The notes beneath the pieces were generated by a model. It saw only the letters and a list, made by a program, of their open reading frames with translations. It did not search any database and was not told where the DNA came from. Position numbers and translations under genes: made by a program. Source: Candidatus Methanofilum arcanum (GTDB lineage Archaea; Halobacteriota; Methanomicrobia; Methanomicrobiales; Methanospirillaceae). Taken from it: DNA of 64,000 nucleotides. Shown here piece by piece: positions 44,287-54,599 of the stretch (the first letter of the stretch is position 1; each line of letters starts with the position of its first letter). Location of the stretch: NCBI GenBank assembly GCA_031285085.1, contig JAITWW010000093.1, positions 1-64,000 on the forward strand, given 5' to 3'.

Positions 44287-47200
44287 TCAAAACACTGACT
44301 CACGAAGTGAGATTACATTTAATAGTTCATCATTTGAAAGTGACATGAGCCAATCATCTCCTCCGCCAAGAATTTGATCTGCAAGACCTCGTTTTTCCTC
44401 AAGCATTGAGTCGATTCGTTCTTCAAGGGTCCCTGCTGCAATCATAAGATGTACAACAACATCTCGTCTCTGCCCAATGCGAAATGCCCTGTCTGTTGCT
44501 TGATTCTCAACAGCTGGATTCCACCAACGATCTACATGAAACACATGGTTTGCTCGAGTTAAGTTCAAGCCTACACCCCCTGCTTTTAGGGATAGTATGA
44601 AAATTTTTGGACCATTTGGATCCATAAACCTTGCAATTAACTCTTCACGCATACTTCTTGTTGTCTGTCCTGTGAGGAGAAGCACTGTCTCTTTGAAGTA
44701 CTCTTCAAGAACTGTTCTTAACTCAATGGCAAAGGTAGCGTACTGAGTAAATACAATCGCTGCACCACCTGATTCAATAACCTCTTCGAGCATCTCTACA
44801 AGTCGTTGCACCTTTCCAGATCGTGCAACACTGTACTCCCACCCATGCAAATACAGACAAGGGTGATCACAGATCTCTTTTAACTTTGTCAATGATGCAA
44901 GGACAATTCCCCGTCTTTTATTTCCTCCAGTGTTTTCAATAGTGCTTGCAATAGATGTGACCACAGATTGGTATAGGGTCGCTTGTTCCTGCGTTAATGT
45001 GCAGTATACCTTTGTTTCAATTTTATCTGGAAGATCCGATATTATTGTTGGATCTGTTTTTACTCGGCGCAGCATGAAGGGACGAATAAGGCGTCTGAGT
45101 TCCTCTGCCTTTTGAGGATCCTCATTTCTCTCAATTGGAACGGCATACATCTCTTTAAATCGTTCTGCAGGGCCTAAAAAGCCATTGTTTAAAAAGTGCA
45201 TAATTGACCAAAGTTCTGATAGCCGATTCTCTATAGGGGTACCAGTTAATGCAATCCTGTGTTCTGCAGAGAGTAAGTGTACTGATTTCGCTTGTTTTGT
45301 GCGATAATTTTTGATATTTTGTGCTTCATCTAAGATAATTGAAGCCCAATGGACATTTGAGAATAAGGAAACATCTCGCCCTGTCACGGTATATGTTGTG
45401 ATGACGATATCTATCTGAGATAATACTTCATGAAATTTTTCATTTTTCTCTCTCTCAGTTCCATGATGCACATACACCCTGAGAGATGGAGCAAATCGTT
45501 TGACCTCTCTTTCCCAGTTTCCTGCAACTGAGGTTGGGCAGACAATGAGCGCTGGATTCTTTTCAGGAAACATTTCTTTTCTTGCAAGAAGGTACGCGAT
45601 CGCCTGAGGTGTCTTTCCAAGACCCATATCATCCGCAAGACAAACCCCGTATCCAAGATCTGCTGAGTTCAAAAGAAAAGAAAGTCCTGCTTTTTGATAA
45701 TGTCGTAATACTCCATTGAATGTTGATGGTACATTATATGTTTCGATTTTTCCAGGTTCGAATACACCCTTAATAAAATGTGAACACCACTCATCTTCAC
45801 TTTCCAGCTCTATTGCTTGTTCATCGATTGCCACAAGTGAAAGAACTTCACGTGGTGATATACCTTTGTTCCCTGTTTTAAGGATATTAATTACTGACTG
45901 TATCCTTCCAGGATCAATGAGTTTCCAACAGTTTTCATCTTTTAGATATGTGAATTGGACCTTCCCTTTATCTGAAAATTCATCAATCGTAATCTCTTCA
46001 TCTCCAAGCAGGATGGTGTATTGATACTCCATTAATGTTTCAAGTCCAAAACGTGGTCCTGCAACGGACTGTGCAAGTGCGACCCGAATCTTTGGTTTCA
46101 CTGGTTTTTCTGATAACCATGCTGGAATATCAACGATGATACCAGCCTCTGTAAGTTGTGAAGCATACGCATCGAGAAATAGAGCAAATTGTTCAATAGT
46201 GAGATCAACATGAGTTGGATCTAACACCATCAAGGAAGGGTTAAGTAATGGACAGATTGACACTGCTTTCCCAATCTCTCGCATGAGTACTTCTTCAAGG
46301 TGAAATACTGGTGGAAGTGCTGAGTATGACTCCAGATCTCCATCCCAGATCTGATCAGCAAAGACACGGTATGAAATCTCTCCTTCAGGGCAAAGATAGT
46401 ATGAAAGGCGCCAAACCCCATCTGAAGTGTCTGGTTCTTCAATATCGATGTGCATACATAACACGATCTCATGATAATCAAAAGGAGAGGATTGGCACCA
46501 GGTCATGAGACTTTGTGTGATGTCATGGTACATGGGAAGCTCAGCATCCATCTCAAAAACTTCAGGTACATAGGTTAGATGCAGGATAAAGAGAAGCTGA
46601 ATGTGCTGAGACATAAGAAGTGATTGATTTAATTCTATTTTTGTTGTCTCGTTTCCTTTTCCCTCATTAATACAAGATGTAATAAATGAAGAAATAAATG
46701 CTGAAAGTATGTCATTTGCATGAGAAGTGGAGATTCGTGTCTCATGGATGGAGGTTGCATCGTCACTTGTAGCGTGTACACAAAGAGGAGGCATTGCCTG
46801 CCGAAATGTGCAAAGTCTCTCTGTCACTCGTTGTTCTTGCAAAAAAACCCATGATGGTATGACATTTGAGTCATCAACTTGATGTAAACATGGTACGAAT
46901 CGCTCTGCTCCAATCTCTTCCAGGCAAAATCCAGATAGCAGCATCCAGTACTCAAGGCTTTGACCTATCGTATAGGAATAAGTATCTTTTTCGTTATGAT
47001 TATCCTGTTTTTCTTTATGGAACAAATCCACAAGGTATGGAAGATCATGTATAAAATATTTCAATGGATAAAGGTAGACAGGCACACGCCATGGTTGCAT
47101 TTTTATGTTTTGTGTCTCAATGAACTCTCCTTCTGTCATTGAAATGGGTTTTTCATGGTAAGATGGAAAAAGATAGTCTTTATCACGTGCAACAAGCTTC

Positions 47201-47394
47201 GCTGTATGGGTACGCATTCGCGCGAAAAATGATAATAAGATATCATGAGGAACTGCATTTGGGTGAAACGGAATTTTATTCTTAGAGTAACGTTCCTTTC
47301 GCTTTACATCCTTAGTAATATACGAATTTTCTCCAAATATCACAAGGAAATGGGGATAGCTACTATCATATAGTGCATGAATTGTTATCATCAT
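44287..47394 (-). CDS. SNF2-family DNA translocase ATPase
   Basis: A large protein of about 1035 residues. The first 550 residues are a poorly conserved region with a helicase-associated domain before the ATPase. The SNF2 core follows: DDMGLGKTPQAIAYL (Walker A, about 590), DEAQNIKNYRT, LTGTPIENRLSELW, and in the C-lobe VGLNLTRANHVFHVDRWWNPAVENQATDRAFRIGQ. SNF2 ATPases track along double-stranded DNA and remodel bound proteins. GGAGGT overlapping the first ATG (47406) sits 4 nt before the ATG at 47394, so that start, or 47391, is more likely. The SWIM gene is next. Confidence 0.92.
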   Translation of the reverse strand: MMITIHALYDSSYPHFLVIFGENSYITKDVKRKERYSKNKIPFHPNAVPHDILLSFFARMRTHTAKLVARDKDYLFPSYHEKPISMTEGEFIETQNIKMQPWRVPVYLYPLKYFIHDLPYLVDLFHKEKQDNHNEKDTYSYTIGQSLEYWMLLSGFCLEEIGAERFVPCLHQVDDSNVIPSWVFLQEQRVTERLCTFRQAMPPLCVHATSDDATSIHETRISTSHANDILSAFISSFITSCINEGKGNETTKIELNQSLLMSQHIQLLFILHLTYVPEVFEMDAELPMYHDITQSLMTWCQSSPFDYHEIVLCMHIDIEEPDTSDGVWRLSYYLCPEGEISYRVFADQIWDGDLESYSALPPVFHLEEVLMREIGKAVSICPLLNPSLMVLDPTHVDLTIEQFALFLDAYASQLTEAGIIVDIPAWLSEKPVKPKIRVALAQSVAGPRFGLETLMEYQYTILLGDEEITIDEFSDKGKVQFTYLKDENCWKLIDPGRIQSVINILKTGNKGISPREVLSLVAIDEQAIELESEDEWCSHFIKGVFEPGKIETYNVPSTFNGVLRHYQKAGLSFLLNSADLGYGVCLADDMGLGKTPQAIAYLLARKEMFPEKNPALIVCPTSVAGNWEREVKRFAPSLRVYVHHGTEREKNEKFHEVLSQIDIVITTYTVTGRDVSLFSNVHWASIILDEAQNIKNYRTKQAKSVHLLSAEHRIALTGTPIENRLSELWSIMHFLNNGFLGPAERFKEMYAVPIERNEDPQKAEELRRLIRPFMLRRVKTDPTIISDLPDKIETKVYCTLTQEQATLYQSVVTSIASTIENTGGNKRRGIVLASLTKLKEICDHPCLYLHGWEYSVARSGKVQRLVEMLEEVIESGGAAIVFTQYATFAIELRTVLEEYFKETVLLLTGQTTRSMREELIARFMDPNGPKIFILSLKAGGVGLNLTRANHVFHVDRWWNPAVENQATDRAFRIGQRRDVVVHLMIAAGTLEERIDSMLEEKRGLADQILGGGDDWLMSLSNDELLNVISLRESVF

Positions 47395-47569
47395 GCGTAC
47401 CTCCATACCTGTTTATGGAAGGCAGTTGGCTGGAATTTTTTTACTAAAGTATATGTAATCAAGGTACTAATTTTCATTAGGTTCTCTTTCTTCATATTCT
47501 TGTTGATCTCAACGGTGATCAGAGCTTACGGTCTCACAAAAATATTTTCCTACTAAAAAGAGATTTATT

Positions 47570-49222
47570 TTATGATATGATTGTCTCATGAGATGCGACT
47601 GCTATATTATTTTGTCTATTTTTTTCAGAGACAGTCTCATCTGGATCAAGAATAATACCAAAATACCATTTTCCTGGAGAAATATCTACAGGAATCACTG
47701 GAACTGAAGATGCACTCCGAGTTGTTCCTGCTGGAAGCTCAGTCTTTCCATAACTTATGAGAATATCATTTTCAGTGATGGTAGTATCTTTTGAAACATA
47801 CAGTGCAACTCCAATAGGTCCAGATGAAACTATGCCATCGTTTCGAATTATTGCAATAACCTCTATTTGCCCTCCGATAAATGCGGTCTTTGGTACTGAA
47901 AGTGACTCTACTATAAGATCAGCTATGGCGACATCTGATATACTTTCTACCTCCTTGATAACTCTAATAGGAAGTGGTGAAAATGCTATATTGTTATTTT
48001 TCTCGCTTTCTTCCACACTTGATTCACTATCAAGTACAAGACCATAGTAATAGTACCCTGGCGCCATGTCCGGGACGATCGGTGTTGCAATGCCATCAAT
48101 AGCTGTTCCCGCTTTGAGCTCGGAAATTGTGCCTTCGCTAAGGATAATATCATCCTCTCCAACTCGAATATCCTTTGAAAGGATTAATCGTGCTGTGAAT
48201 GGCCCAGCATCTCCAATTCCAATATTTTGAATTGTTGTTTCAATTTCCGTTTCTTTTCCGATGTACATGATATCTGATCCAGAAAGTGCACCAACTTGTA
48301 GATCTGGCAATGATATTGTTGTCTCTGCACCGGCACCTACGATATATCCTTCACCTGGTGAACCCGTTTTTGATGCTGGAACAACCAGGCGCTTATCTCG
48401 CAGTGCGATTGCATTGTTCTCTTCGCTTTGTTCCATTACATTATTGACGAGATCTGCAAATCCCGCAATATACCACTCTCCTATGGGGATACGAGAGATT
48501 GGAATGTACAAATTCACTGTTTTTTCTTCACCAGGGAACAGATTCTTTACAAAGTAGTATCCAATTGATTGATCTTCTCCTGTAATACGTGATGAAGATG
48601 AGATATGGTATGTTATATAAAAGAATCGTGTCGCTTTAAGTCCTGTATTTGCATATGTTGTTGTCAAATTAAGCTGATTTGTTTTTGGATCTACACTTGC
48701 TTCAAGTGCTTTTAACACAATATCTGAACCTTCTGGATCTGGAAGCTTCTCAGTATTAATCGTAGATTTTACATAACCATCTTCGTCTTCATCAGTTTCA
48801 ATTGGGCGCAAGGTTGGAATAGGAGTCATACTAATGTCAGCAAGGGTTCCAACTCGCATCCGGTACGGATCCTGGATATTTGGTTCTAATGCCTCTGCAA
48901 CATTCAAACTTTCTTGTGCAGCTTCTCTGTTTCCAAGTTCGGTAAGTGCTTTTGAGCGCCAGTGCCATCCAGGAGCATATTGAGAATTTAATGCAATTGC
49001 AGTGTTAAACATCAAAAGTGAAGCCTCAAAATCTCCAATACTGAATGCTTTCACCCCTTCTGTAATCCAATATATTGGATCTTCAATTGTTGTTGAGATG
49101 AATTGCTCTTCTGCACCAGAAACAGGTAGGAAAAGAAGGGATAGGCTGAGTATGATCCCAATTCCTATCGAAAACAATGTCATGAGATTGGGTTGTAGTG
49201 TGTTTTTCATTGAATCATCCAT
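47570..49222 (-). CDS. Secreted CARDB-domain protein with TPR
   Basis: A 550-residue exported protein. A signal peptide (about 14-36, ending LPVSGA) is followed by one or two TPR units (residues 54-112; FEASLLMFNTAIALNSQYAPGW, then AAQESLNVAEALEPN). Three CARDB-type beta-sandwiches follow from about 165 to 548. Their repeated features are ARLILSKDIRVGEDDIIL, ALYVSKDTTITENDILISYG and ENDN-style loops such as EESEKNNNIAFS. CARDB domains are cell-surface adhesion folds. The ATG at 49222 follows directly on the TAA of the upstream gene; another ATG at 49210 (MKNTLQPN) is possible. The pair is likely one transcript. Confidence 0.82.
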   Translation of the reverse strand: MDDSMKNTLQPNLMTLFSIGIGIILSLSLLFLPVSGAEEQFISTTIEDPIYWITEGVKAFSIGDFEASLLMFNTAIALNSQYAPGWHWRSKALTELGNREAAQESLNVAEALEPNIQDPYRMRVGTLADISMTPIPTLRPIETDEDEDGYVKSTINTEKLPDPEGSDIVLKALEASVDPKTNQLNLTTTYANTGLKATRFFYITYHISSSSRITGEDQSIGYYFVKNLFPGEEKTVNLYIPISRIPIGEWYIAGFADLVNNVMEQSEENNAIALRDKRLVVPASKTGSPGEGYIVGAGAETTISLPDLQVGALSGSDIMYIGKETEIETTIQNIGIGDAGPFTARLILSKDIRVGEDDIILSEGTISELKAGTAIDGIATPIVPDMAPGYYYYGLVLDSESSVEESEKNNNIAFSPLPIRVIKEVESISDVAIADLIVESLSVPKTAFIGGQIEVIAIIRNDGIVSSGPIGVALYVSKDTTITENDILISYGKTELPAGTTRSASSVPVIPVDISPGKWYFGIILDPDETVSEKNRQNNIAVASHETIIS

Positions 49223-49948
49223 TTATGCATCTAATGCAGCCATAATTCCTGGCTCTGTTATAAATACCCAATATGCGTTTCCTGTTGAGAGGCTGATCAT
49301 TTCATTCCTTCCTTCGTCTCCTCCGTTGAGAATGGTCCCCTCATAACTCTGTTTTTCTTCATCCCATCCAATGATATTTGTCCAAACTTTTCTGACAGAT
49401 AAAAATGCATCTCGTGCAGTTGCATCCTGGATACCAGAAAGGCCAACGAGGTTCCATCCCTCTGCAAGCGCTCGTGAAGGGGGAACCATAAGGGGATCCG
49501 TATTGTATGTGAGAGGAACCCATTGTTTCTGTGTAGTGTATACCCAATATCCGTAGAGTGGCTTAATGACGTCGTCTTGAATCAGATCAATCCACCCACC
49601 TCTCTCAACATCATATGTCCAGATGCTATGCCCATCAGCATTCACATCACCGAATATTTTTGCAGTATTTGCGCTTTTATCAAGTGTTCGAGGTGTTGCC
49701 ACAAGATTCCATCCCTCATATAACATGATGCCAGCTTCAATTGCATTTGATGATTGCATAATTTGGGTTATTTCTGGTGCCATCTCCACTATCTCCAAAG
49801 TTTCTTCCCCTCCAATCTCATCTTTTATTTCAAGCCCAGTGATCTCTTCAGGTTCGCTTTTTTCTGCCCATATACCTGGAATTGCCCAACCAATAAGCAG
49901 TATTCCTAGTACAATATGTATTGTTAGCTGAATGTATGTCTTCTTCAT
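49223..49948 (-). CDS. Secreted protein consisting of one GWN module
   Basis: A 241-residue protein with a signal peptide (about 8-28) and an acidic linker. A module at about 73-241 is the same as the C-terminal part of the surface protein at 57844-61560. It has an internal two-fold pattern, GWNLVATP...YGYWVYTT and GWNLVGLSG...GNAYWVF, each half ending in an aromatic strand, and ends EPGIMAALDA. Modules of this kind are common at the C-terminus of methanogen surface proteins, but I cannot name the family. It has no membrane anchor. The gene is upstream of the CARDB protein and probably co-transcribed. Confidence 0.7.
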   Translation of the reverse strand: MKKTYIQLTIHIVLGILLIGWAIPGIWAEKSEPEEITGLEIKDEIGGEETLEIVEMAPEITQIMQSSNAIEAGIMLYEGWNLVATPRTLDKSANTAKIFGDVNADGHSIWTYDVERGGWIDLIQDDVIKPLYGYWVYTTQKQWVPLTYNTDPLMVPPSRALAEGWNLVGLSGIQDATARDAFLSVRKVWTNIIGWDEEKQSYEGTILNGGDEGRNEMISLSTGNAYWVFITEPGIMAALDA

Positions 49949-50295
49949 TATTACCCCATCTTTTTGTCGGTTATGTTTTGGCTTATCTTCTACCTCATAG
50001 CTATTTTATTTCTCACCATTTCTTATTAGTGCTCCTTTTTTTTATTCCTTATATCTCTTTTTGAGGGTGTAAAATGTAGAATGATTTTACGTTATACCAC
50101 AGAAATCAATTTTGAACAGAGTGAAGATAAATGGGATGTTTTCAGGTTCAAGGAGGCAAGCTTGTGCATAATCTGTGATTCTACTGGTTTTTTCCATGGT
50201 GCTATCTTATCACCCTTTGGGGTTTTTCAAAAATTGGTTTTTGTGGGTGAAAATAAGTTATCAAAGAAAGTGAATAAGTTATATTCATAATAACA
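49949..50295. other. Intergenic region, no supported gene
   Basis: This 347-bp AT-rich stretch lies between the starts and ends of two minus-strand genes. A 69-codon plus-strand frame at 50081-50290 has a Shine-Dalgarno-less ATG and no recognisable features, so I do not call it. It should hold the promoter of the 49948 gene. Confidence 0.5.
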
Positions 50296-51111
50296 TTATA
50301 ATAAAGAGAAATCTGAACATGTAATAATAATTTCTCCAAAAAATTCAGCCTGATCCAAGGAGATGAAACCGTCATATGTTAAAAAAAGCAATGAAATAAA
50401 CACCAGGTGGCGGGAAACATCAAGCTCATTGGCAAGGCCTGATAATGTTATTGGCTCATCTTGCTCAATCAGTTCATGACAACAAGAAAGTACTTGTGTT
50501 GTAAACTCCTGGTATGCCTCTTCATGTGCAACAAGATCAGACACATCATCAGCACTCACATACATGTCATAGGATTGATATGACTCCCTTTGCCTCCTTC
50601 TCTCTTCTTTCTCTGCATTTCGGAGCAAATTAATCAACATATACACAGACACTGGCTGCTTGCGAACATGCTTACGATGGAGACGGCGAGAGATCTCTTG
50701 TTCTAGAAAACTAATTGGATCCCCTCTCCCTGGTTCTCTGCGAACAATATTCGAAGAATCTTCACCCTCCCAGAACTCCTCTAAAGATTCATCCTCATGA
50801 TCAACACTCTCATCATCAAAATATTCAGCTTTAATGCGAAGAAGCGTTGCCGCATAAAAAAGCATTCTCCCAGATACACGAATATCAAAAGCACGTTGAC
50901 GCTCAGCCTCTGAAAAAAACCGATCGATAATGAGAACAATATCAACATCCCATGGATCAATCTCACCACGCTCTGCCATATAAACAAGCAAACCAATGGG
51001 ATCCTCTCCACTTTGAGGTGTTTGAAGGGAGGTATGAGAAGAGAGTACCGATGGAAAGAGGGGAGAAAGTTCAGTGTTCGTCTCATTATCTGATTCTTTA
51101 GCCATAATCAT
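50296..51111 (-). CDS. scpA: Segregation and condensation protein A
   Basis: A 271-residue kleisin of the ScpA family, which bridges the heads of an SMC dimer in condensin. The conserved region DPIGLLVYMAERGEIDPWDVDIVLIIDRFF begins around residue 40. The acidic middle region (DESVDHEDESLEEFWEGED) and the C-terminal winged helix (about 200-271; ITLSGLANELDVSRHLVFISLLFL) follow the family pattern. Its ATG overlaps the SMC stop (ATGA), so translation is coupled. An alternative ATG is at 51105. No scpB-like gene is in the window, which fits the absence of ScpB in many archaea. Confidence 0.9.
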   Translation of the reverse strand: MIMAKESDNETNTELSPLFPSVLSSHTSLQTPQSGEDPIGLLVYMAERGEIDPWDVDIVLIIDRFFSEAERQRAFDIRVSGRMLFYAATLLRIKAEYFDDESVDHEDESLEEFWEGEDSSNIVRREPGRGDPISFLEQEISRRLHRKHVRKQPVSVYMLINLLRNAEKEERRRQRESYQSYDMYVSADDVSDLVAHEEAYQEFTTQVLSCCHELIEQDEPITLSGLANELDVSRHLVFISLLFLTYDGFISLDQAEFFGEIIITCSDFSLL

Positions 51112-54100
51112 CCACGTATCGAAACACCTGTTACCAGGGTACTTTTATCCTCACGGACTGTTACCCCAATAAGCCGATCAGAAGCATCAATCATAGGTTT
51201 TCGAAGAGAAATGCTCAGAAATTGAGAATCTTTGCAGAGATCACGAATCATATCTGCAATGCGCTCAACATTATTAGTATCAAGATTCATATCCACCTCA
51301 TCAAATGCATAAAAGGGGGCAGGAAGATATTTTTGGATCGAAAAAATGAATGCAAGTGTTGTAAGAGACTTCTCACCTCCAGAGAGAGAAGCAAGCAGAT
51401 GTACATTTTTATGATGGGGACGAACTGCAAAGGAAAGTCCTCCTAAAAAGGGTTCTTCTTTATTGTCAAGCACGATATCTCCTGTTCCAACCGTCAGTTT
51501 TGCAAAAATCTCACGGAAGTTATCTGATATCGCGGTATAGGTCTGCATAAACGCATCATGTTTCATCAGGGAGTAGCGATCAATCCTCTCGCAGATCTCT
51601 GCATGCTCTCGTGAAAGCACCTCTACTTTTTCTTTCCGTTTTTCCAGCTTATCACAGACAACCTCATACTCTTCAATTGCATACATATTTACTGGACCAA
51701 GGCGGGAAAGATCATACTCAGCTGCTGCTACCTTCTGCTCAATCTCTTCAAGACTCATATCAGTGACCTCATATGCTTCAGATGATGAGGCCGCGAGCTC
51801 TTCAGATATTTTCTCTTTTTTTTCTTCAAGACCAATAATAATACCAGAGTTCCTCTCAATCTGTCCATTGAACTTTCGCATTTCCTCATCAATAGTAGAG
51901 AGGGAGACCAGCAGCGTATCACGCTGACTCTGAAGCTCTGCCAGTTGATCTGTAAATTCACGTTGGCGATGATGGGTTTCAGAAATAGAAATCTTATAGG
52001 TAGAGATTGAAGCATGGAGCTGTGATACTTCCTCGTCAAGAACGGTGATTTTTGTTCGTATCTCATCGTCCTGTGCAAGCAACGCATCAAGACTACGCTT
52101 TGCGAAGCTCTTTTCACGTTGTTCATCAGCAATAGAAGAGTCCTTTGCAGAGATACGACGCTTGATCTCTTCGATCTGCATGTGTATCTGATCTAATGAC
52201 TCATTGAGTCTTAAAAAAACGTCACCTTCAAAAAATTGAGAAAGTGATTCTATTTTTTCTGTACACTCATTGATATCTTGAGTCAAAAAAGCTCGTTCTT
52301 TCTCAATACGAGCAAGCTCACTGGATGTATCATCACTTTCCTTTGAATGCTCTACAAGTTTGGCCTCAATACCAACACATTCCACAGAAAGACTCTTCAA
52401 ACGGCGTTCATACTCATCATACACAGCCTTTGAACGAACAAGTTCCTCAGAAGCCTCAACGCGTTTGCCGAGAAGGCGATCTCGTTCTGCATTTGCATGA
52501 GAATATGATGCTTCACACATCTCTTCTTCACGAGAGAGGGCTGCCAGTTGCTCTGACAAAACATGGAGATCATCAACAAATGACATACCAAACCCAATAG
52601 AAGATTTTTGTTGGAGACTACCTCCCGTCATCGAACCACTTCTTTCGATCAAAGAACCATCAAGTGTTACCATACGGTACTGTCCCATACGAGCTTGTGC
52701 ATCAGATAAAGAGCGCATGACAACAGTTCCTCCAAGTGTGACCAAAAATGCATTCGAAAACTTCGGATGAAACTCAAGGAGATCAACAGCAAGTCCAATA
52801 ATGGCCTCATTTTTTCGAATGGTAGGGAGAGATGGAAGACGAAGTTTATTGAGAGGCAAAAATGTTACTCGGCCAAGATTATGAATTTTCAGATATGAGA
52901 TTGCATCTGCTGCCACATCAACATGCTCTACAACCACGAAATTCAGTCGATTTCCAGCTGCTATATTCAAAGCTGTTGCATATTCTGGTTTACATCTTCC
53001 AAGTGAAGCAAGGGTTCCATGCACTCCTTCCATAGAGAGCACTGCCTCAATTGCTTTCCCATATCTCCCGGATGCCTGTTGCTGCGCTTCTTTTCGATGC
53101 AACTCATACTGAATCTCACGGACACGACGTGAAAGGTTCTCACGTTGTTCACGCTTTTGATATACTTCCTTTTCGGCTGCATGTACAGCAGTTTCAAATT
53201 GGTGAGTCTGATGCTGTGCTTCCTCATACGCTTCCTTTGCACTGACCAAAGAATCACTTATTGTAGTGGATTCATCTTTTACTTCTTTTAATCTTGACAA
53301 AAAACGCTCTTTCTCAGAATTTCTCATTCGAGATCGCTCAAGAAGCACATCCTGGTTACGAATTAAAACACTTCGAAGCTCTTTTTTCTCACGAATCTCT
53401 TTATCAAGGGCTTGATACTGTTGTTCAATATCTCGTTCTTTCTCACCATAGGATGATAGTGCCTCAACTACCCGGGCTTTTTCCTCTTCAACTGTCGACA
53501 GAGTTATGGCAAGAGTACTCTTATCAATCATCAACTCTCGAAGGGAATTTGTGTACTTCTCAATGGATGACTCATATCGTTTTCGCTCCGCAAAAATTGA
53601 ATTTAGCTGCTGGTGATGTTGTTGTTTCTCAGCTTCAGCACGTCCGATCCGATCCTGTGCACTCTCAATAGAAGCCTCAGCAGTTGCAATAACACGAATA
53701 AGATCACGGTACTCATCTCCTGTTTTTGCAGCAATGGTAGCATCAAGCTCGGACAATGCGGTAGAATAGTGTTCTTTTTTGTCAACACAAGCATCGATAT
53801 GTTCTTGAAAATGTGTTATTTTTTTGCTTTCATCAAAAATAAGAGAGAGAATGTCATTATACTCTTGTTTTTTCTTTGAAATTCTCACATATAGTCTACA
53901 GCGTGTAAGATAATCAAGCGTTGTTGTGAGCTCACGATGGCGTAATGCCTGCTCGCGTTGTTTTTCAAGCTCATTTTGGCGAGATTCAAGAGATGAGAGG
54001 TGTACAGTCTCCTCTTGAATACGAACATGAACCCGATCTAGCTCATTTCGTGCAAGATCGCGCTTTTGATCAAACTCAGAGACCCCTGCAATCTCATCAA

Positions 54101-54548
54101 GAATTTTTCTTCGTTCGATCTCACTCATCTCAATAATCCGATTGATATCCCCCTGCATAACTACATTGTAACCATGGGGAATGATGCCACGCTGAGCCAA
54201 AAATTCGAGCAGTTCGGACTGACGACAACTTTTTTCATTGAGATAGAGATAGTTGTAGTACCCATTTTTCGTCCGTTTAATCTTTCTTCGAATCTTTGTG
54301 CCATCTGAGAATTCAATTTGGACCTCAGCAGTATTTCGGTTTGAATTCACATTAATAAGATCAGTCAATTTTTCTGCACGTAAGTAGCGGGAAGAGGAGA
54401 GGGTAAGGACAAATAAAATACAGTCAATAATATTACTTTTCCCAGATCCATTTGGGCCAGATATCACAGTAAATCCCTGATACACTGGAATGTGTGTTTT
54501 TCTTGAAAATGATTTGAAATTATCAATATCAAGAGCTGTAATATACAT
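51108..54548 (-). CDS. smc: Chromosome segregation SMC protein
   Basis: A protein of about 1146 residues with the SMC layout: N-terminal ATPase half with GPNGSGKSNIID near residue 31, a long coiled coil, a hinge at about 500-650 (GRYGKAIEAVLSMEGVHGTLASL and FLPLNKLRLPS), a returning coiled coil, and the C-terminal half with the signature LSGGEKSLTTLAF and Walker B FYAFDEVDMNLD. SMC dimers with ScpA organise and segregate the chromosome. The frame is open to a TTG at 54557; the ATG at 54548 (MYITALDIDNFKSF) has a TATA box 27 nt upstream, so a leaderless start is likely. scpA overlaps its stop. Confidence 0.97.
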   Translation of the reverse strand: MYITALDIDNFKSFSRKTHIPVYQGFTVISGPNGSGKSNIIDCILFVLTLSSSRYLRAEKLTDLINVNSNRNTAEVQIEFSDGTKIRRKIKRTKNGYYNYLYLNEKSCRQSELLEFLAQRGIIPHGYNVVMQGDINRIIEMSEIERRKILDEIAGVSEFDQKRDLARNELDRVHVRIQEETVHLSSLESRQNELEKQREQALRHRELTTTLDYLTRCRLYVRISKKKQEYNDILSLIFDESKKITHFQEHIDACVDKKEHYSTALSELDATIAAKTGDEYRDLIRVIATAEASIESAQDRIGRAEAEKQQHHQQLNSIFAERKRYESSIEKYTNSLRELMIDKSTLAITLSTVEEEKARVVEALSSYGEKERDIEQQYQALDKEIREKKELRSVLIRNQDVLLERSRMRNSEKERFLSRLKEVKDESTTISDSLVSAKEAYEEAQHQTHQFETAVHAAEKEVYQKREQRENLSRRVREIQYELHRKEAQQQASGRYGKAIEAVLSMEGVHGTLASLGRCKPEYATALNIAAGNRLNFVVVEHVDVAADAISYLKIHNLGRVTFLPLNKLRLPSLPTIRKNEAIIGLAVDLLEFHPKFSNAFLVTLGGTVVMRSLSDAQARMGQYRMVTLDGSLIERSGSMTGGSLQQKSSIGFGMSFVDDLHVLSEQLAALSREEEMCEASYSHANAERDRLLGKRVEASEELVRSKAVYDEYERRLKSLSVECVGIEAKLVEHSKESDDTSSELARIEKERAFLTQDINECTEKIESLSQFFEGDVFLRLNESLDQIHMQIEEIKRRISAKDSSIADEQREKSFAKRSLDALLAQDDEIRTKITVLDEEVSQLHASISTYKISISETHHRQREFTDQLAELQSQRDTLLVSLSTIDEEMRKFNGQIERNSGIIIGLEEKKEKISEELAASSSEAYEVTDMSLEEIEQKVAAAEYDLSRLGPVNMYAIEEYEVVCDKLEKRKEKVEVLSREHAEICERIDRYSLMKHDAFMQTYTAISDNFREIFAKLTVGTGDIVLDNKEEPFLGGLSFAVRPHHKNVHLLASLSGGEKSLTTLAFIFSIQKYLPAPFYAFDEVDMNLDTNNVERIADMIRDLCKDSQFLSISLRKPMIDASDRLIGVTVREDKSTLVTGVSIRG

Positions 54549-54570
54549 AACGCTCAAAAAAGGAATAATC

Positions 54571-54578
54571 TTATAAAA
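54571..54578 (-). promoter_or_regulatory. TATA box of the smc gene
   Basis: On the minus strand TTTTATAA lies about 27 nt before the ATG at 54548. It is only a few dozen bases from the end of the upstream gene, giving smc-scpA its own leaderless transcript, separate from any read-through from 55088. Confidence 0.55.
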
Positions 54579-54599
54579 GATGCAAAATCCATAGTCTTT

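Noticed and set aside
50081..50290. 69-residue plus-strand frame
   Set aside because: No family features, poor start region and low-complexity surroundings; not called as a gene.
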